NCBI GenBank assembly: GCA_022571515.1
Contig: JACZXQ010000009.1
Coordinates: 62,001 to 126,000, forward strand
DNA from: Gemmatimonadota bacterium
Lineage (GTDB): Bacteria > Gemmatimonadota > Gemmatimonadetes > Longimicrobiales > Gaopeijiaceae
Direction of reading: 5' to 3'
Length of the DNA: 64,000 nucleotides
This document shows positions 35,565 to 43,925 of this stretch, one piece after another; the stretch's first letter is position 1, and the number at the start of each line of letters is the position of its first letter. Under the pieces are notes generated by a model. That model was not told where the DNA came from. It searched no databases and was given only the letters and a program-made list of their open reading frames with translations. The position numbers and the translations under genes are program-made.

Positions 35565-36803
35565 CTACAAGAGCGCGATCACCAGGCCACTCCTGAGCTT
35601 GGGCTCGAACCAGGTGGACTTGGGTGGCATGAGACCGTCCTGCATGCAGACGTCGATGAATTCCCGCATGGTCACGGCCGGGAGGGTCACGGCGTAGCCG
35701 TACTCACCCGAGTCCACTCGATCGCGCAGGTAGCGCGCGTCTCGGTTGCTGCCGACGTACCTCAGGCGAACGTCGCCTGAGTCCGGAATGCCCAGCACCT
35801 CGCTGAAGAGGTTCCGCTGCACGATCGCGGCGGCAATGGACTCGGCGGCGTTGGCCGCGTCATAGGTCCCCGGCTTCGGAGTCAGTGCGAGCCAACGCCC
35901 CGCGCTGTACAGCCCGATCTTGTCGCTAACCGCCGGCTGGTACGTGTCCACCCCCTCGAGCTCCCGCACGTCGAACGATGTCTCGAGACGTCGCAGATCC
36001 TCGGCAGAGCCATGAGGCTTCACGTCGACAAGCCGGTTGTACGGTTTGATCTCCATGGTGGTTGCCGGGAAAAACACGGACAGGAACTCCGCGTAGCCGA
36101 GCATGGCCGCGCCGGCGCTCCGGTGGTTTCCGTCAGCGACGTACGCTCTGGGCTCAGCGGCCAGGAGTGCCCGGAGCACGGAGATCTCCTCACCCTCGGT
36201 GACCAGCCAGACCCTGTGCCAAGTCGCCCGCTCGTCTTCGACCGCCAAGTCACACGGTCGGCTGTCGGCGTATTGCTCCAATGCCTCGGCGAATGCGCCC
36301 GTTGCGTCGTCCACCGCGCTGTTCACGGTGCCCACGATGGCGGAAGTCCGTTCGATGAGTTCGGCCCGCCCGCGCGCCTTCTCTTCGAGCACGCCCTCGT
36401 TACGGATGATGGGACCCGCAGGTGTGTTCGCGGTACGGATCTCATCGGTGCGGGCCATACCGCCAAGTCCGATCTGGCGGACGCCCGGCCTCGAAGGCCC
36501 GATCATCTCGACGACCCAGAGAAGTCCCTCGACCGTGCGGGTAAGGTCGCCGGCGGTCAGAGCCACCATGTTCGCGGCCGCCCTCGTGAGGGCGGCGTCA
36601 GAACCCTCCGGGAGCAGTCCAGCGGGTGTCGTCATGTCCGCGTGGGCCATGGTTACGCGCAGGATCGAGTCGGTATTGGCCTGGATGTAGGCACCGATCT
36701 CGTCGTCGTCCTGGAACTCGTCGTAGTTCGGGCCGCCGACGCGAGCGGCAGCCGCAGAGCTCACGGGCACCAATGCCCGACGCACAGGGTTCAGGGTGAT
36801 CAA
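35565..36803 (-). CDS. DUF1015 family protein
   Basis: 412 residues if translation starts at the TTG at 36803, where the family opening begins (ITLNPVRRALVPVSSAAAARVGGPNYDEF); no ATG or GTG fits better, since upstream codons lie inside the neighbouring hydrolase gene. Family hallmarks: VADGNHRSAGAAMLGY and the C-terminal PPKSTWFEPKLRSGLVIALL. DUF1015 proteins resemble a nucleotide-sugar or SerB-associated family and often sit near amino-acid genes, but no reaction is established. Begins 13 bases after the metallo-hydrolase stop, so probably co-transcribed. Confidence 0.78.
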   Translation of the reverse strand: MITLNPVRRALVPVSSAAAARVGGPNYDEFQDDDEIGAYIQANTDSILRVTMAHADMTTPAGLLPEGSDAALTRAAANMVALTAGDLTRTVEGLLWVVEMIGPSRPGVRQIGLGGMARTDEIRTANTPAGPIIRNEGVLEEKARGRAELIERTSAIVGTVNSAVDDATGAFAEALEQYADSRPCDLAVEDERATWHRVWLVTEGEEISVLRALLAAEPRAYVADGNHRSAGAAMLGYAEFLSVFFPATTMEIKPYNRLVDVKPHGSAEDLRRLETSFDVRELEGVDTYQPAVSDKIGLYSAGRWLALTPKPGTYDAANAAESIAAAIVQRNLFSEVLGIPDSGDVRLRYVGSNRDARYLRDRVDSGEYGYAVTLPAVTMREFIDVCMQDGLMPPKSTWFEPKLRSGLVIALL

Positions 36804-36816
36804 CCCAAGACGTCCG

Positions 36817-37767
36817 TCAATAGACTTCCAGATCCCTCGCAGAGACCACTCGGCCGGAATAGCCGGCAGCTCGCACCTGACCCTCCAGATCCTCGTCGGA
36901 GTCTCCCCAGAAAAGCTGGTGGTACATGAGGAGAAGCCCGGGTCGGGCCGCAGTGGCGATCTCCGCCAGCTCGTCCGTGGAGGTGTGGAACTGGGAGTGA
37001 TAGGTCTGCCATTCGGGCGGACGGCTGGGAAAGCGTGCGGAGGAGTAGACCTCGTGCACCAAGACATCACAGCCATTGCACGCCTCGATCAACGATGGGC
37101 CCGGGCGGGCGTCACCCGAGATGACGATCGTCCTGTCGGCAGTCTGGAAGCGATATCCGAACGAGTACGGCCAGGACCCATGTGAGACAGGAATGGCCTC
37201 GACCCGCACGTGTTCGTCCTCGTAGATGAGCCCACCTCGGCTCTCGTGAATGACGGCGCTGTAACCGTCCACGTACGGCTGGGGCTCGAGGCCGAAGAGC
37301 CGCATGTCGATGTCTTCACGCCAGGCTTCAAGAAGATGATGTGCCATGCGTTCCAGGCCCGGGGGGCCATACACCTCCAGGGGTTCCGGCCGCCCCAACA
37401 CCCACGGCGAGAACATCAAATCCGGGAGGCCGAGGGTGTGGTCCGAATGGAGGTGGGTGATGAACACGCGCTTGAGGTCCAACTCCGTGAGCGGCAAGTC
37501 ATGGATCCGCGCAGCGGCAGCGGCCCGCCTTACAACACCCGCACCGGCGTCCACCAGGTAGGCCTGCCCGCCCACAACTACCGCGACGGCAGGACCCCAA
37601 CGATCCGGGTCGGAGTTCGGGTTGCCCGTGCCCAAGATCACCACGCGTGTACCGCCCTCGGGGTCCTGAGCCACGGTCGGCGTCGGCAAGCCTCCGAAGA
37701 GGGTCAGCACCAACGCCATTCCCCAAGCCGGCCGCGCCCGCAGTGGGCTGAGAGCCTGTCCGTTCAT
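36817..37767 (-). CDS. Secreted metallo-beta-lactamase-fold hydrolase
   Basis: 316 residues from ATG 37767 (GAGGA five bases upstream). Signal peptide at 1-34 ends TPTVAQ. The dinuclear zinc motif THLHSDH (H105, H107, D109, H110) is intact; further ligands are in AIPVSHGSWPYSFGYRF and VISGDARPG, with a late LLLMYHQLFWG. The arrangement is closest to RNase Z/arylsulfatase-like members of the fold, but a signal peptide argues for an extracellular ester, sulfate or phosphodiester substrate rather than tRNA. A palindromic site lies about 140 bases upstream. Confidence 0.85.
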   Translation of the reverse strand: MNGQALSPLRARPAWGMALVLTLFGGLPTPTVAQDPEGGTRVVILGTGNPNSDPDRWGPAVAVVVGGQAYLVDAGAGVVRRAAAAARIHDLPLTELDLKRVFITHLHSDHTLGLPDLMFSPWVLGRPEPLEVYGPPGLERMAHHLLEAWREDIDMRLFGLEPQPYVDGYSAVIHESRGGLIYEDEHVRVEAIPVSHGSWPYSFGYRFQTADRTIVISGDARPGPSLIEACNGCDVLVHEVYSSARFPSRPPEWQTYHSQFHTSTDELAEIATAARPGLLLMYHQLFWGDSDEDLEGQVRAAGYSGRVVSARDLEVY

Positions 37768-38105
37768 CTGTTCCTCACATGTGAGCCGTGATCTGAGTCC
37801 GCGCCGGCTTCGCGGAGCGGAGAACGGCGAGGGGACTGATTCTACAGCGTTCACCACCGAGGATGTCAACTCGATGTCGCCCGGACTCGGCGCCCGGAAC
37901 CGCGTGTGGGGAATTTCCCCACAACCAAGACGGACGACTCCCCATGGCAGATGGAGCACGATTCAGGTTCTATGTATGTGTACGCCGAAGAGACCGGGAA
38001 CGGCGTGCGAGCCTGGCTGGCTGTTTCCCTGATGTTCCCTCCGCAGTCAGATGTTCGGGCTCGGCGCCATCCCGGTCTTTCTCTTTGTCGCGATTCGCGG
38101 CGAGT
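37768..38105. other. Intergenic region, 338 bases, with a palindrome
   Basis: No convincing gene on either strand. The only structure seen is the 19-base inverted repeat at 37905-37923. It should hold the promoter of the metallo-hydrolase/DUF1015 pair and the 3' end of the lipoprotein transcript. Confidence 0.5.
37905..37923. repeat. Perfect 19-base inverted repeat, operator-like
   Basis: TGTGGGGAATTTCCCCACA: nine-base arms TGTGGGGAA/TTCCCCACA around a central T. No T tract follows on either side, so it is not a typical terminator. It sits about 140 bases before the metallo-hydrolase start and could be a repressor site. Confidence 0.5.
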
Positions 38106-38507
38106 TCACCGCGGAAAGATTCCCCAGGATGACGTGGTGATCTGATTCTGGATGTCGAGCACGATCATTTCATCGGCGGCCACGCGCATTTCACCGGTCA
38201 GGAAATTCTCGTCCGAACCGATCAATGTCACCTGTAAGCCTACCGATCCGTCGGCTCCCGTAAAGCCTGGCGGGATCTTCAGCGTGCGCTGTGACATGCT
38301 GGTCACCTCACCGATGCGAACCCTGCTTCCGAGACGGGTCGCGTAGACCACCGCGTCCAGCCAATTGTTGTTCGTCACCTCGACGCGCGGTGCGATTCTG
38401 ACACCGCTTGTCCCGGCCCTGAAAGGATTCTGAGAGGATCCGCCTCCACACCCTGCAGCGATCAAGGCTGCCGCTACCGTGAGCAGGTGCCTTCCGGTGC
38501 GAATCAT
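38106..38507 (-). CDS. Small lipoprotein of unknown function
   Basis: 133 residues from ATG 38507 with GGAAGG upstream. Lipoprotein signal MIRTGRHLLTVAAALIAAGC (C20). The mature part (VRIAPRVEVTNNNWLDAVVYATRLGSR, then RTLKIPPGF...GLQVTLIGSDENFLTGEMRV) looks like an all-beta domain. I recognise no named family; similar short lipoproteins are frequent in Gemmatimonadota. Located on the cell surface or periplasmic face by inference. Confidence 0.7.
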   Translation of the reverse strand: MIRTGRHLLTVAAALIAAGCGGGSSQNPFRAGTSGVRIAPRVEVTNNNWLDAVVYATRLGSRVRIGEVTSMSQRTLKIPPGFTGADGSVGLQVTLIGSDENFLTGEMRVAADEMIVLDIQNQITTSSWGIFPR

Positions 38508-38682
38508 GCCACCTTCCTTCCCAAATGCTCGCTCAACGTGCTGCCCCAACCTACGTTGGTAGCCGGCGAGCGCTTACCTCTTATCGTCACAATAACCTGC
38601 CGCGATGAGGAAGGTCCGGACCGGCAAGGGCTCACCCCTCCCGGACCGCCATCCGGGCCCACATCGCATGCGGAGACGGCTC

Positions 38683-39306
38683 ATGAGGGGGAGCAGGAAA
38701 TTCCATTGGGAGGGGATCCACGGAAACAAGGAGCCGGACCAGGCGAGCTGGTGGCAGCCTGAGCCGACCCGCTCGCTACAGCTCATCGCGGCGAGCGGCG
38801 TGACCCATGGCGATCCGATCATCGACGTGGGTGCGGGAACCTCCACCCTCGTTGATCACGTGTTGGCAGCCGGATACTACGACATCACTGTGCTGGATGT
38901 CTCAGGCGCTGCGCTCGGGACGGTGCGAAAACGCCTGGGAGAGCGGGCCGGGCACGTCAAGTTCGTCGAGGCCGACCTCACCACGTGGAGCGCACAGGAG
39001 GCCTATGCTCTCTGGCACGACCGGGCCGTGTTCCATTTCCTCACCGATCCGAACGATCGCAAGGCCTACAGGGCCACTCTGGCCGGCGCCCTGCGGCCGG
39101 GAGGACAGGCCATCATCGCCACATTCGGGCCCGACGGACCCGAGCGCTGCAGCGGCCTGGACGTCGAGCGATATTCCGCCGCGAGCCTAAGCGCCGAACT
39201 GGGAGACACGTTCGAGTTGCTGGAGTCGGTGGACGACATTCACCGGACGCCCTGGGGGGCTGAGCAGGCCTTCGTCTTTTGCCGCTTCAGACGTACGAGC
39301 CTCTAG
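38683..39306 (+). CDS. Class I SAM-dependent methyltransferase
   Basis: 207 residues from ATG 38683 (GGAG seven bases upstream). The opening FHWEGIHGNKEPDQASWWQPEPTRS is the W..x..EvSWxQ pattern of the METTL12/CSKMT-like and bacterial thiopurine-type group. SAM motif I IIDVGAGTSTLVDHVL, acidic loop ITVLDVSGAAL, motif VKFVEADLTTW and LWHDRAVFHFL follow. The residues that would set the substrate are not readable. Followed 17 bases later by the DUF2461 gene, probably one transcript. Confidence 0.87.
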   Translation: MRGSRKFHWEGIHGNKEPDQASWWQPEPTRSLQLIAASGVTHGDPIIDVGAGTSTLVDHVLAAGYYDITVLDVSGAALGTVRKRLGERAGHVKFVEADLTTWSAQEAYALWHDRAVFHFLTDPNDRKAYRATLAGALRPGGQAIIATFGPDGPERCSGLDVERYSAASLSAELGDTFELLESVDDIHRTPWGAEQAFVFCRFRRTSL

Positions 39307-39323
39307 ACCGAGCATCACGACAG

Positions 39324-40013
39324 ATGGCCAGCAAGACCTATTTCACCAATGCCACCTTCAGATTCCTCGAGGAGCTTGCGGCCAACAACAACCGCCCGTG
39401 GTTCGAGAAGAACAGACCCCGTTACGAGGAACATGTGAAGGAGCCTGCGATGCGGTTCATTACCGACTTCAGGCCGCTCCTCAAGAGGATAAGTCCGCAC
39501 TTCAGGGCCGATCCCCGGCCCGTGGGTGGGTCGATGTTCAGGATCTACCGCGACACCCGGTTTTCGAAGGACAAGAGCCCCTACAAGACCTACACAGGGA
39601 TCCAGTTCCGCCACGACCTCGGGAAAGACGCCCATGCGCCCGGATTCTACTTGCACCTAGAGCCCAAGAGTGTCTTCATCGGGCTGGGGTGTTGGCATCC
39701 TGACGGCACCTCGGTGAAGAAGATCAGGGATGCGATCGTCGACGACCCAGCGGGTTGGAAGCGAGCCACCCAGGCCAAGAAGTTCACGAGCCGCTTCGAG
39801 TTGGCCGGCGACTCGCTGGTGCGTCATCCTCGAGGGTTCGACCCCGACGACCCGCTCATCGGTGACCTCAAACGGAAGGATTTCATCGGCGTTGCGCCCG
39901 TGCCTCAGAAGAGGGTCACGGAGCGTGGGTTCCTGGAGGAGTTCGCCGAAACCTGTGGCGACGGAAGGGGCCTCGTACGCTTTCTGTGCAAGGCCGTCGA
40001 CGCGCCTTTCTAG
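39324..40013 (+). CDS. DUF2461 family protein
   Basis: 229 residues. The family pattern is clear: FRFLEELAANNNRPWFEKNRPRYEEHVKEPA, GGSMFRIYRDTRFSKDKSPYKTYTGIQFRH, and FYLHLEPKSVFIGLGCWHPD. DUF2461 proteins are widespread, cytoplasmic and without a proven function. The conserved R.YRDTRFSKDKSPYK stretch probably forms a phosphate- or nucleic-acid-binding surface (inference). Confidence 0.9.
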   Translation: MASKTYFTNATFRFLEELAANNNRPWFEKNRPRYEEHVKEPAMRFITDFRPLLKRISPHFRADPRPVGGSMFRIYRDTRFSKDKSPYKTYTGIQFRHDLGKDAHAPGFYLHLEPKSVFIGLGCWHPDGTSVKKIRDAIVDDPAGWKRATQAKKFTSRFELAGDSLVRHPRGFDPDDPLIGDLKRKDFIGVAPVPQKRVTERGFLEEFAETCGDGRGLVRFLCKAVDAPF

Positions 40014-40105
40014 GGATCCTGGTTGTCTGGCTCCCGACAACTCGCCACATTCGCCGAGTCGGGCCGTTCGGGTAGCAGTTGCAAGGCCACCCTCATCCCC
40101 CCTTT

Positions 40106-40630
40106 GTGGAGTCCCCGTTGAAGCTCGCCGAGATCCAAGCCGTGATCGACAGCGCGAAGGCCAGGGGCACCGAGCCCTTGGAGCGCTTCATACGCGATCG
40201 CCTGCGAGACGCCACCGAGGACGAGGTCCAGGAGGCGGTCTCGGTAGCCGTGGAAATCATCGAGACCGTGCCTATCTTGATGGCGCGCGCTTCGCAAGCT
40301 GCCGAGGAGCGGGGCCTGACGTCCGTGGTCGAACCCGTCCTCGAGCACGCGACCCGATACTTCTTGCACCCGATGGACCTCATCCCGGAGATGACGCAGG
40401 GGCTCGCGGGCCTGCTGGACGATGCTTACCTCGTAATGCGGATTCTCCAGAACCTCCAGCGTGGGCCGAAGCCTCTTCTCGACTGGAACCTCGATGAGCC
40501 GATCCGGTTCATCCGTAGGATCGTCGGCCGTGAACTCGGCGAGAAGCTCGATCAACTGGCCATGACCGCAATGAGCGAAGTGTCGGAAAGCGTCTCTCAT
40601 CTCTGGCAGCACATGTCCGTACAGGCGTAG
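40106..40630 (+). CDS. DUF1232-like small helical protein
   Basis: About 174 residues from GTG 40106; TTG 40118 is also possible and neither has a strong ribosome site. Largely helical. The segment YFLHPMDLIPEMTQGLAGLLDDAYLVMRILQNL matches the DUF1232 core (P.DLIPD...GLLDD...), a membrane-associated domain of unknown function. Its acidic N-terminal helix (DATEDEVQEAVSVAVEIIETV) may be a coiled coil. Lies 52 bases before the cyclase gene and may be co-expressed. Confidence 0.65.
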   Translation: MESPLKLAEIQAVIDSAKARGTEPLERFIRDRLRDATEDEVQEAVSVAVEIIETVPILMARASQAAEERGLTSVVEPVLEHATRYFLHPMDLIPEMTQGLAGLLDDAYLVMRILQNLQRGPKPLLDWNLDEPIRFIRRIVGRELGEKLDQLAMTAMSEVSESVSHLWQHMSVQA

Positions 40631-40682
40631 CCGGATCCTGGCCACCCTCCGGGGATCCGCCTGAGGGAGTTTCCCATAGCTA

Positions 40683-41732
40683 ATGGCTGTCTCGCACATG
40701 GTCCGCCTCAACCTCGTCCGCGTCGTACGCTTCGGGCTGATCGGGCTGCTAGTCGGCGGGCTGATCGGCTACGTCAACTTCCTGATCGTGGATGCCCAGC
40801 CGGGTGCCAACATCCTTTGGGGCCTGCTGGCCGGGTTCATGATCGGCTCGACGGTCGGGACGATGGAGGTCTTCGTCTTCTTCGGGCGCTTGCGCAGATC
40901 CTCGTTTCGGCGGCTGTTGATCCTGCGATTGCTGGTTTACACGGCGACGCTCTCCGTCTGGCTCACCGCCGCGAACGCCTACCGGCTGGCCGAGGCACGC
41001 GACACCACCATGACGGAGGCCGCGCGGTTCTACTTAATGGAGGGCCCGTTCAGGCGTGACTTCATGCTGGTCACCGTGGCGTCTCTCCTGTTCATCTGGG
41101 TCCTCCAAGCCAGTCAGCTGCAGCGCAGCCAAGACGTATTCAACTTCATCCTGGGCCGGTACCACACACCGCAAGAGTCGAAGATGGTATTTCTCTTCGT
41201 CGACCTGACGGCCTCCACCAGCATAGCCGAAGACCTCGGTCACCTCAGGTACAGCGCGTTCCTCCAAGACTTCTTCTTCGACCTCGACACCGCGGTGCTG
41301 GCGTGGCGGGGGACCGTCTACCAATACGTCGGGGACCAGGTCATCATCGTCTGGCCGTGGAAAGTGGCAACCGACCAGGCGCGCTGCGTGGAATGCTTCT
41401 TCGCCATGCAGAACGCGGTGGAGGCCAACCGCCAGCGGTACATCGATTCGTACGGCATCTGCCCGGAGTTCAAGGGCGGCCTGCACGGCGGCATCGCGGT
41501 CGTCACCTGGGTTGGCGAGATCAAGAAGGAGATCGTCTATCATGGGGACGTGCTCAACACGGCTGCCCGCATCCAGGGCCACGCCAAGGGCAGCCGCTTC
41601 TCATGCGTCGCCTCGGGCGAACTCCTCGCGGGCCTCACGCTACCGGAAGGATTTGGGTCTGCGGATGTGGGTGAGGTTACGCTTCGCGGGAAGGACACCG
41701 CGCTGGATTTGCACGGGTTGGAGCGTGCCTAG
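40683..41732 (+). CDS. Membrane class III adenylate/guanylate cyclase
   Basis: 349 residues. Four hydrophobic helices (about 15-37, 44-66, 79-98, 127-143) are followed by a class III cyclase catalytic domain: first metal Asp in VFLFVDLTASTSIAEDLG (D174), second in YQYVGDQVIIVWPW (D218), and the late NTAARIQGHAKGSRF holding the transition-state Asn/Arg. The usual base-selecting Lys three residues before GD is Gln (Q214), a form I associate with a known subset of bacterial cyclases. It would make cAMP (or cGMP) at the inner membrane in response to an unknown signal. Its stop overlaps the convergent aconitase X small-subunit end by 4 bases. Confidence 0.88.
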   Translation: MAVSHMVRLNLVRVVRFGLIGLLVGGLIGYVNFLIVDAQPGANILWGLLAGFMIGSTVGTMEVFVFFGRLRRSSFRRLLILRLLVYTATLSVWLTAANAYRLAEARDTTMTEAARFYLMEGPFRRDFMLVTVASLLFIWVLQASQLQRSQDVFNFILGRYHTPQESKMVFLFVDLTASTSIAEDLGHLRYSAFLQDFFFDLDTAVLAWRGTVYQYVGDQVIIVWPWKVATDQARCVECFFAMQNAVEANRQRYIDSYGICPEFKGGLHGGIAVVTWVGEIKKEIVYHGDVLNTAARIQGHAKGSRFSCVASGELLAGLTLPEGFGSADVGEVTLRGKDTALDLHGLERA

Positions 41733-42172
41733 CGTCCTACGCCGATGCGCACCCGTCCCGAACGCTCGACCGTGGCTCGTACCCCGGACCGCAACCGGGC
41801 GAAGTCGTCCAATCCCAGCGCCACTACCGGAAGGGGGGTTCGGTACATCTCGTCGGCGACGATGGACGCGAGCGCCAGAAAGGCATCAACCTCCGAGGTG
41901 AGAATCGCGGCCGGCGCCTTCCCCGCCCGGATGGCTTCCAAGAGCACGGCACTGGTGGTGCTGGAGCCGCGCGTGGAGGGAATCGCCAGAATTCGGCCGC
42001 TCGCGTTCAAACCGGAGAGCGCATGGCGGCGGTCGATGATTTCTCCTGTATCCGCATCGTAGCCACCCCAGAAGCTCAACGGCTCGTGGGCGACCAGGAG
42101 TTCGCCCGCCGCTTCGCCCGCAACGAGCGCATGACCCTCGAGCACGAAGGCGGTGGCCGCCGTCACGTCCAT
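41729..42172 (-). CDS. Aconitase X small subunit (swivel domain, DUF126)
   Basis: 147 residues. The swivelling domain of the two-subunit aconitase X is recognised by GHALVAGEAAGELLVAHEPLSFWGGYDADTGEIID, LAIPSTRGSSTTSAVLLEAI and APAAILTSEVDAFLALASIVADEM. It closes over the active site of the large subunit. The start overlaps the large subunit's end by 10 bases (42163-42172), so the two are translated together. Known AcnX enzymes dehydrate cis-3-hydroxy-L-proline (bacteria) or phosphomevalonate (archaea); the former is expected here. Confidence 0.88.
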   Translation of the reverse strand: MDVTAATAFVLEGHALVAGEAAGELLVAHEPLSFWGGYDADTGEIIDRRHALSGLNASGRILAIPSTRGSSTTSAVLLEAIRAGKAPAAILTSEVDAFLALASIVADEMYRTPLPVVALGLDDFARLRSGVRATVERSGRVRIGVGR

Positions 42173-43425
42173 GCCGATTCATCACGCGTGACCCGCCCTT
42201 CGATGGCGGAGCGCACACAATCGACCGTGCTCCCGAACGCCATCGCCCTTCCGAGCAGTCCGGGTGTGTAGTAGGCGTACTTGGCGGAGTTCGTCATCAG
42301 GACGCGGGTCTCGGCAGGCAGCATGGGCGTCGTGAGGATGCACGTATCCACCGTTACCTCGCCCCCGAATCTCTCCAGGGGCCCAAGCAATCCGGCTTTT
42401 TCCGCGATCAGCTTCACGGCGCGTCCACAGGTTACCAGGAAGCGAACATCGGGGTGCCGCTCGGCGCCCTCCAGCAGAGGCGCGAGGGTGCGGAACTCCT
42501 CCAACGAGAAGTGCGGGCTTCCCAGTACGACCATGTCGAGAGCGTCCCCCTCGGCGGTGTGCAGATCCGCACGGGCCGATCGCAGTGCGTCCATGGTCAC
42601 GGCTATGACCTCCGACGGCCGACCTCCGTGGAAGGCTGCGTCCAGCGTCGGTGCTTCGGGCGTGACGCCGACCGCATGGAACAGAGCCACGGCGCCCGAT
42701 GAGGCCATGGCAGCGCCCATGGCCTTGAGTTGGTCCTCGGTCGGGACGGCTTCGAACCCGTCCAGAACGGGCACCCGATGGCCCGCGACGGACCCGATCC
42801 AGTGCCCGAGTACCGGGTAGAGTGCGTCGTCCCGCTGCACGGCCGAGGGAATGTCGCCGAGGCGGAAGAGCACTCCGCCACGACGGTTCTCATCGAGGTG
42901 CAGACCCACCGCGGGCACCCGGCCGGTAATCGCCGCACAGATGTCCAGAAGGTCGGGGTACCGCTCCGTACGAGCGCCCAACACGGAGTTCGCGAACACG
43001 ATGGCGCTCGACTCGCCCCACGCGATCTGCTGTCCAAACTCGGGCCGTGCCTCCGTCTGGTAGGGGGCGCAAGTCCAGGACGGCGTGCACCCCATGCCCT
43101 GATAGGCCTCCATCTGCCGACGGGCCTTTGCCGCCCACTCCGGCGGAACCGCCCAGCGTTCCCAACCGTGTGGATCGACGCCCGCCACATTGAGGGTCGT
43201 AGGTACCACGACCTGTGCGCCCAAACCGGCCAAACGCTCGGCGTACTCTAGCGTGGCATCCCCCATGTAGAGTGCGCTGTCGATATGCGCCTGCGTGATG
43301 TCCAGCAAGGCCTCGGCACCCTGAACTTCGGCCATACGTGTGAGGATGGACATGGCCATGCGTGACGCCTCGCCGTGCTCCCCGGCGAGCAGCGCCCGGT
43401 CGTGATCGGTGAGCGAGGTGCTCAC
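42163..43425 (-). CDS. Aconitase X large (catalytic) subunit
   Basis: 420 residues from GTG 43425, which overlaps the TGA of the ArsC-like gene (GTGA). Family segments: VQGAEALLDITQAHIDSALYMGDATLEYAERLAGLGAQVVVPTTLNVAGVD, FGQQIAWGESSAIVFANSVLGARTERY (cluster-ligand Ser/Cys area), PALGHWIGSVAGHRVP-type and the late VTCGRA and VDTCILTTPML. AcnX binds an Fe-S cluster with few cysteines; those seen are in TCAPYQTEARPE, VTCG and DTCI. Likely cis-3-hydroxyproline dehydratase, feeding hydroxyproline catabolism; substrate is inference. Confidence 0.87.
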   Translation of the reverse strand: MSTSLTDHDRALLAGEHGEASRMAMSILTRMAEVQGAEALLDITQAHIDSALYMGDATLEYAERLAGLGAQVVVPTTLNVAGVDPHGWERWAVPPEWAAKARRQMEAYQGMGCTPSWTCAPYQTEARPEFGQQIAWGESSAIVFANSVLGARTERYPDLLDICAAITGRVPAVGLHLDENRRGGVLFRLGDIPSAVQRDDALYPVLGHWIGSVAGHRVPVLDGFEAVPTEDQLKAMGAAMASSGAVALFHAVGVTPEAPTLDAAFHGGRPSEVIAVTMDALRSARADLHTAEGDALDMVVLGSPHFSLEEFRTLAPLLEGAERHPDVRFLVTCGRAVKLIAEKAGLLGPLERFGGEVTVDTCILTTPMLPAETRVLMTNSAKYAYYTPGLLGRAMAFGSTVDCVRSAIEGRVTRDESAWT

Positions 43426-43772
43426 GATTCCTCCATCCAGGCCTTCCAGGTCTCGACCTCGTGGCCGATGGTCAGTCGGTGCTTCCACCGGACCAGAGGC
43501 GTACTCAGGATCGAGGGCTCCTCCGCGAGGGTCTCGAGCCAACGCTCAGGGGAGTAGTCCGCCTGGCGGAGGCCGAGGCTCAGGAACCGCTTCGAATCGC
43601 GGTCCATCACCGCATCGACACCGAACTTCTGTACGAAGCGCCTGAGTTCGCCGACGGAAGCGGCCTTCTGTTTGAGGTCCACGAAGTGGGTCATGACCCG
43701 GCGCTCCGAGAAAAAGCGGAGCGCCTTTCGAGTATCCATGCACTTCTTCGTGCCGAAGATCTGTACGTCCAT
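43422..43772 (-). CDS. ArsC/Spx-family thioredoxin-fold protein
   Basis: 116 residues from ATG 43772 (AGAGG seven bases upstream). DVQIFGTKKCMDTRKALRFFSERR gives a single redox Cys (C11) in the CxxTRKA loop of arsenate-reductase/YffB/Spx relatives; RFVQKFGVDAVMDRDSKRF and a PLVRWKHRLTIG C-terminus agree. The three-Arg set that grips arsenate is not complete by eye, so a glutathione-type or regulatory role is as likely as arsenate reduction. Translationally coupled (GTGA) to the aconitase X large subunit, an unusual pairing. Confidence 0.8.
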   Translation of the reverse strand: MDVQIFGTKKCMDTRKALRFFSERRVMTHFVDLKQKAASVGELRRFVQKFGVDAVMDRDSKRFLSLGLRQADYSPERWLETLAEEPSILSTPLVRWKHRLTIGHEVETWKAWMEES

Positions 43773-43925
43773 CCACCGCCTCTCGTTCGGGGTCGCGAAC
43801 GCTGAACGCACAAGGTGCACGCCCAACGCCGGTGTTTCCAGCCCACTCCCGTTGCCCCGGGGGGCGGAAGCTCCCAACATGTGCCTTGTCCGAAACGGGA
43901 GCCAGTGACCTCCAAGGAGACCAGT

